From the NCBI GenBank assembly GCA_022828595.1, contig JAKGHH010000003.1, positions 13,640,934-13,704,933 of the forward strand: DNA of 64,000 nt, read 5' to 3'. The DNA is from Nelumbo lutea (lineage: Eukaryota > Streptophyta > Magnoliopsida > Proteales > Nelumbonaceae). The position numbers and the translations under genes were made by a program. Shown in pieces: positions 62,980 through 64,000 of this stretch (the stretch's first letter is position 1; the number at the start of each line of letters is the position of its first letter). The notes beneath the pieces were generated by a model. It saw only the letters and a list, made by a program, of their open reading frames with translations. It made no database searches and was not told where the DNA came from.

Positions 62980-63945
62980 TAGTTTCAGTCACTTCTTCAT
63001 ATGTCTTGAACAATGACTTGTCCTTGCAAACATGGACTGTGGCGACTGAATCAAACCACCATGCAGAAGACAATTCTGCCATTTTAACTTCAGTAAACAT
63101 GGCCACTAAATTGTCTTCTACCATGTTTGCAGATTTGGTTCTGCCTTTTCGATGTCGGCAGACTTGGGCATAATGCCCCTTCTTTCCACAAACATAGCAT
63201 GATCCTTTCTTATTGTTGCTCTTCTTGAAGTTCCCATCATTTTCTTTACTTGTAATGCAGGGGTAGTCTTCTTTGATCTATTTTCCACAAAATTGACCTT
63301 AGAGTTCAACATACCGGCCAGGGACTTATCCCTATCGTCTCTAATCCAAGACTCTTCTTCAATATGAAGGTGTTGCTGAATTTGCTCCAATGTAAGTTCT
63401 TCAGCCTTATGCATAAGCTTTTTCTTGTAATCCTTTCAAAAGGGTGGAAGTTTTGCAATGATTGCTCCCATTTGGAAAGATTCAGGAATGATGATGTCAA
63501 TGGATCGAATTTTGTTGATTTTCACATGTAGTTCATGAATTTGCTCCAGTATAGGTTTATGTTCGTTCATGGTGAAGTCAAAGTATTATGCAATAAGATA
63601 CTTATTCCTACCTGCTTCTTGCACATTGTATTTGAATTCTAGGGCCTTTCAGATTTCTTTTGGAGATGTAAGTTCCTTGTAGAAGTTGTAGAGTTGGTCT
63701 AATAAGGCATTTAGTATGTGTCATCGGCACAAAAGTGAGTCATCTTCTCGTTTTGTTCTTTCATTCTTTAGTTTTTCTAAGTCTTTGTCAGTGGGGTCAA
63801 GAAGTGTTTGCAGATTCGGGTCTAGCAGATAGTATAGTTTTAGTGTGGTCAGAAAGAAGATCATCTTGTCTTGCCATCAACTGAAGTTTGCTCCATCGAA
63901 CTAGTCTAGTCGAACAAGATCTTGATTCATCATCTTGATCGAAGT
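62980..63945 (-). pseudogene. Copia D gag and protease remnant
   Basis: Starts near 63940 (a frame beginning MNQDLVRLD). The gag reads through several stops, then AIIAKLPPF, KDYKKKLMHKAEELTLEQIQ and a CCHC knuckle (CYVCGKKGHYAQVC, around 63160-63210). The protease follows with WWFDSVATVHVCKDKSLFK, where the active-site triad is DSV rather than DSG. Dead. Confidence 0.8.
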
Positions 63946-64000
63946 CATGCTTGCTTCCGCCTCCATTGCATAATAACATTCTAAAATTGTTGGAAAAATG

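Larger units (their letters stand above)
59640..64000 (-). mobile_element. Ty1/copia element D, decayed, 5' end outside the window
   Basis: On the minus strand from the right: gag (about 63940-63120), protease, integrase part, reverse transcriptase, RNase H (to about 61040), an untranslated stretch, polypurine tract at 60487-60497, and a 3' LTR from 60486 leftward. Many stops and frameshifts. Sequence between protease and integrase is missing. The 5' LTR lies beyond 64000, so LTR age cannot be judged. Confidence 0.85.

Overview
This is nuclear DNA of a flowering plant. It has spliced genes with GT-AG introns, a DYW-class pentatricopeptide repeat gene, a plant calcium-dependent protein kinase, and a dense load of plant-type transposons: Ty1/copia elements primed by initiator tRNA-Met, a Gypsy-like LTR element, LINE fragments, and Tourist-, Harbinger- and hAT-like MITEs. 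The species cannot be fixed from the sequence. No tRNA, rRNA, CRISPR array, operon or bacterial feature was seen.

Layout. (1) 1-13509 is a transposon nest: a LINE fragment on the minus strand (1-1059); a Ty1/copia element A (1060-1890 plus 7126-7892) split by a complete minus-strand copia B (1891-7125); then a complete plus-strand copia C (7893-13509). (2) 13720-18245, minus strand, holds the N-terminal three quarters of a plant 'ubiquitin carboxyl-terminal hydrolase-related' protein (DUF627 and DUF629 regions). It carries one apparent frameshift, and its C-terminal hydrolase exons are missing where the nest begins. (3) 19505-19964, minus strand, is a degenerate HSL2-like leucine-rich-repeat receptor kinase fragment. 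(4) 20000-25680 is intergenic with several MITEs. (5) 25687-27513, minus strand, is an intact single-exon PPR-DYW gene, closely matching Arabidopsis CRR28. (6) 27514-40680 is repeat-rich intergenic DNA with MITEs, a split plus-strand LINE, and AT-rich tandem repeats. (7) 40682-47316, plus strand, is an intact seven-exon calcium-dependent protein kinase of the CPK10/CPK30 type. (8) 47317-52170 is intergenic with hAT-like elements. (9) 52171-56750 is a minus-strand non-coding LTR element with a 25-bp minisatellite in its LTRs; one LTR holds a nested 1.6-kb solo LTR with a clean 5-bp target duplication. (10) 59640-64000 is the 3' part of a decayed minus-strand copia D that leaves the window on the right.

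The host genes do not form a pathway cluster. CRR28 orthologues act in chloroplast RNA editing, CPK10/30 orthologues in calcium signalling, and the DUF627/629 protein has no settled function. I found no convincing new multi-gene system. The points most worth a second look are the breakage of the DUF627/629 gene beside a transposon junction without target duplication, the gag-less copia elements with otherwise long pol regions, the minisatellite-bearing LTR element flanked by a 60-bp direct repeat, and a long hairpin in intron 5 of the kinase gene.
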